DNA of 59,835 nt, from NCBI GenBank assembly GCA_028289725.1, contig JANQOH010000396.1, positions 1 through 59,835 on the forward strand, read 5' to 3'. The notes below the pieces were generated by a model. That model saw only the letters and a list, made by a program, of their open reading frames with translations. It had not been told where the DNA came from and did not search any database. This document shows, in pieces, positions 59,093-59,835 of the stretch. Numbering within the stretch: position 1 is the stretch's first letter; every line of letters starts with the position of its first letter. The position numbers and the translations under genes were made by a program. This DNA is from Alphaproteobacteria bacterium (GTDB taxonomy: Bacteria > Pseudomonadota > Alphaproteobacteria > UBA7887).

Positions 59093-59835
59093 TCAGGCGA
59101 TGTCGAAGCGATCGAGCGTCATGACCTTGTTCCAGGCGGCGACGAATTCCTCGACGAAGGCCGATTTGGCATCGTCGCTCGCATAGACTTCTGCGATGGC
59201 TCTCAATTGCGAATTCGAACCAAACAGGAGATCGACCGCCGTCGCCGTGTATTTGACCGCACCGGTCGCATCGTCGCGGCCTTCGTAAACCGTCTCATCG
59301 TCAGACGATTTTCGCCAGCTGGTCCCCATTTCAAGGAGATTGACGAAGAAGTCATTGGTTAGCGTGCCAGGCTTATCGGTGAATACACCGTGCCGCGTTC
59401 CGCCGTGGTTGGCGTCCAGAGCACGCATGCCGCCAATAAGCACCGTCATCTCGGGCGCTGTTAAGGTCAGCAGTTGCGCGCGTTCAACCAACAGCTCCTC
59501 GGCCGGACGCTTGTGGCGCCGATCGATGTAGTTGCGAAAACCGTCGGCCGTTGGCTCAAGATGCGCCACCGACGCGGCTTCGGTTTGCGCCGCCGATGCA
59601 TCCGTCCGACCCGGTGCAAATGGTACCGTCACGTCGTGGCCCGCTTGCTTCGCGGCTTCCTCGACGGCTGCGTTTCCGCCCAAAACGATCAGATCGGCGA
59701 GCGAGACTTTTTTGCCGTCCGGTTCCGCATCATTGAACGCCGATTGGATGTCTTCCAGAACCGGCAGCACTTTCGCCAGTTCGGCCGGCTGATTGACCGC
59801 CCAATCGTTCATGGGCGCCAGGCGAATGCGCGGGC
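59093..59835 (-). CDS. katG: Catalase-peroxidase, C-terminal part (gene runs off the window)
   Basis: About 247 codons of the 3' end are present. MNDWAVNQPAELAKVLPVLE, LADLIVLGGNAAVEEAAK and APEMTVLIGGMRALDANHGG lie in the C-terminal, haem-less peroxidase-like domain of KatG. LLEMGTSWRKSSDDETVYEG, then DLLFGSNSQLRAIAEVYASD and a final VAAWNKVMTLDRFD, complete the family signature. The catalytic N-terminal haem domain is outside the window. The enzyme removes hydrogen peroxide; an intact frame to the window edge suggests a functional gene. Confidence 0.95.
   Translation of the reverse strand, partial: PRIRLAPMNDWAVNQPAELAKVLPVLEDIQSAFNDAEPDGKKVSLADLIVLGGNAAVEEAAKQAGHDVTVPFAPGRTDASAAQTEAASVAHLEPTADGFRNYIDRRHKRPAEELLVERAQLLTLTAPEMTVLIGGMRALDANHGGTRHGVFTDKPGTLTNDFFVNLLEMGTSWRKSSDDETVYEGRDDATGAVKYTATAVDLLFGSNSQLRAIAEVYASDDAKSAFVEEFVAAWNKVMTLDRFDIA

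Overview
The window is a gene-dense, GC-rich (about 60% by eye) bacterial chromosome segment, most likely from an alphaproteobacterium of the Rhodospirillales type, possibly uncultured. The grounds are many CoA-linked catabolic enzymes, two TRAP solute receptors with twin-arginine leaders, a PQQ alcohol-dehydrogenase-like enzyme, a Bat operon, many GTG/TTG starts and frequent 1-4 bp gene overlaps. No rRNA, tRNA, CRISPR array, transposase or prophage block was seen.

Left part (1-31 kb). A truncated type I secretion adaptor faces a large RTX repeat protein (1-4 kb). Next is a catabolic group: DapA-like lyase, old-yellow-enzyme-type reductase and TRAP receptor (4.3-8.4 kb). A three-gene outer-membrane lipoprotein / adaptor / RND pump operon follows (8.5-14.4 kb); its adaptor carries an extreme poly-aspartate segment. 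Small-molecule metabolism follows: zinc-free MDR reductase, crotonase, Gfo/Idh/MocA dehydrogenase, xylose-isomerase-like barrel protein and KstD/fumarate-reductase-like flavoprotein (14.4-20 kb). Two tiny tandem lipoproteins share a C-terminal signature. Then come a cupin/TPP-enzyme pair, an outer-membrane porin, a VOC protein, mtnA, pcaF and a crotonase-plus-two-acyl-CoA-dehydrogenase operon (20.8-30.8 kb).

Middle part (31-40 kb) holds the least familiar material. One strand reads PQQ dehydrogenase, a cytochrome c fused to a His-rich domain ending in an EF-hand loop, a secreted protein and a TPR protein. Divergent from it is a four-gene operon: an ExbB/MotA-like channel protein, an ExbD-like single-pass protein with an unusual periplasmic domain, and two related membrane proteins sharing a TLGxPxPxPxxGxY signature. 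A Tat-exported amidohydrolase with its own strong terminator closes the region. I infer a periplasmic oxidation module beside a proton-motive-force-coupled envelope complex.

Right part (40-60 kb). This holds a Cys/Met-metabolism PLP enzyme, a luciferase-like oxidoreductase, a second TRAP receptor, an Lrp regulator divergent from a PhyH-type dioxygenase, and an orphan Mla-type ABC ATPase. A two-gene unit follows whose second gene is frameshifted at a (CCACG)3 repeat. Then come a secreted protein, a GNAT acetyltransferase and a five-gene overlapping DUF4381-BatA-BatB-BatC-BatD operon without adjacent MoxR or DUF58 genes. The end holds an AraC regulator, a natural fusion of membrane desaturase, flavin reductase and 2Fe-2S ferredoxin, a tandem universal stress protein, a small excisionase-type DNA-binding protein and the 3' part of katG. 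Function calls rest on motif reading by eye; no database search was run.
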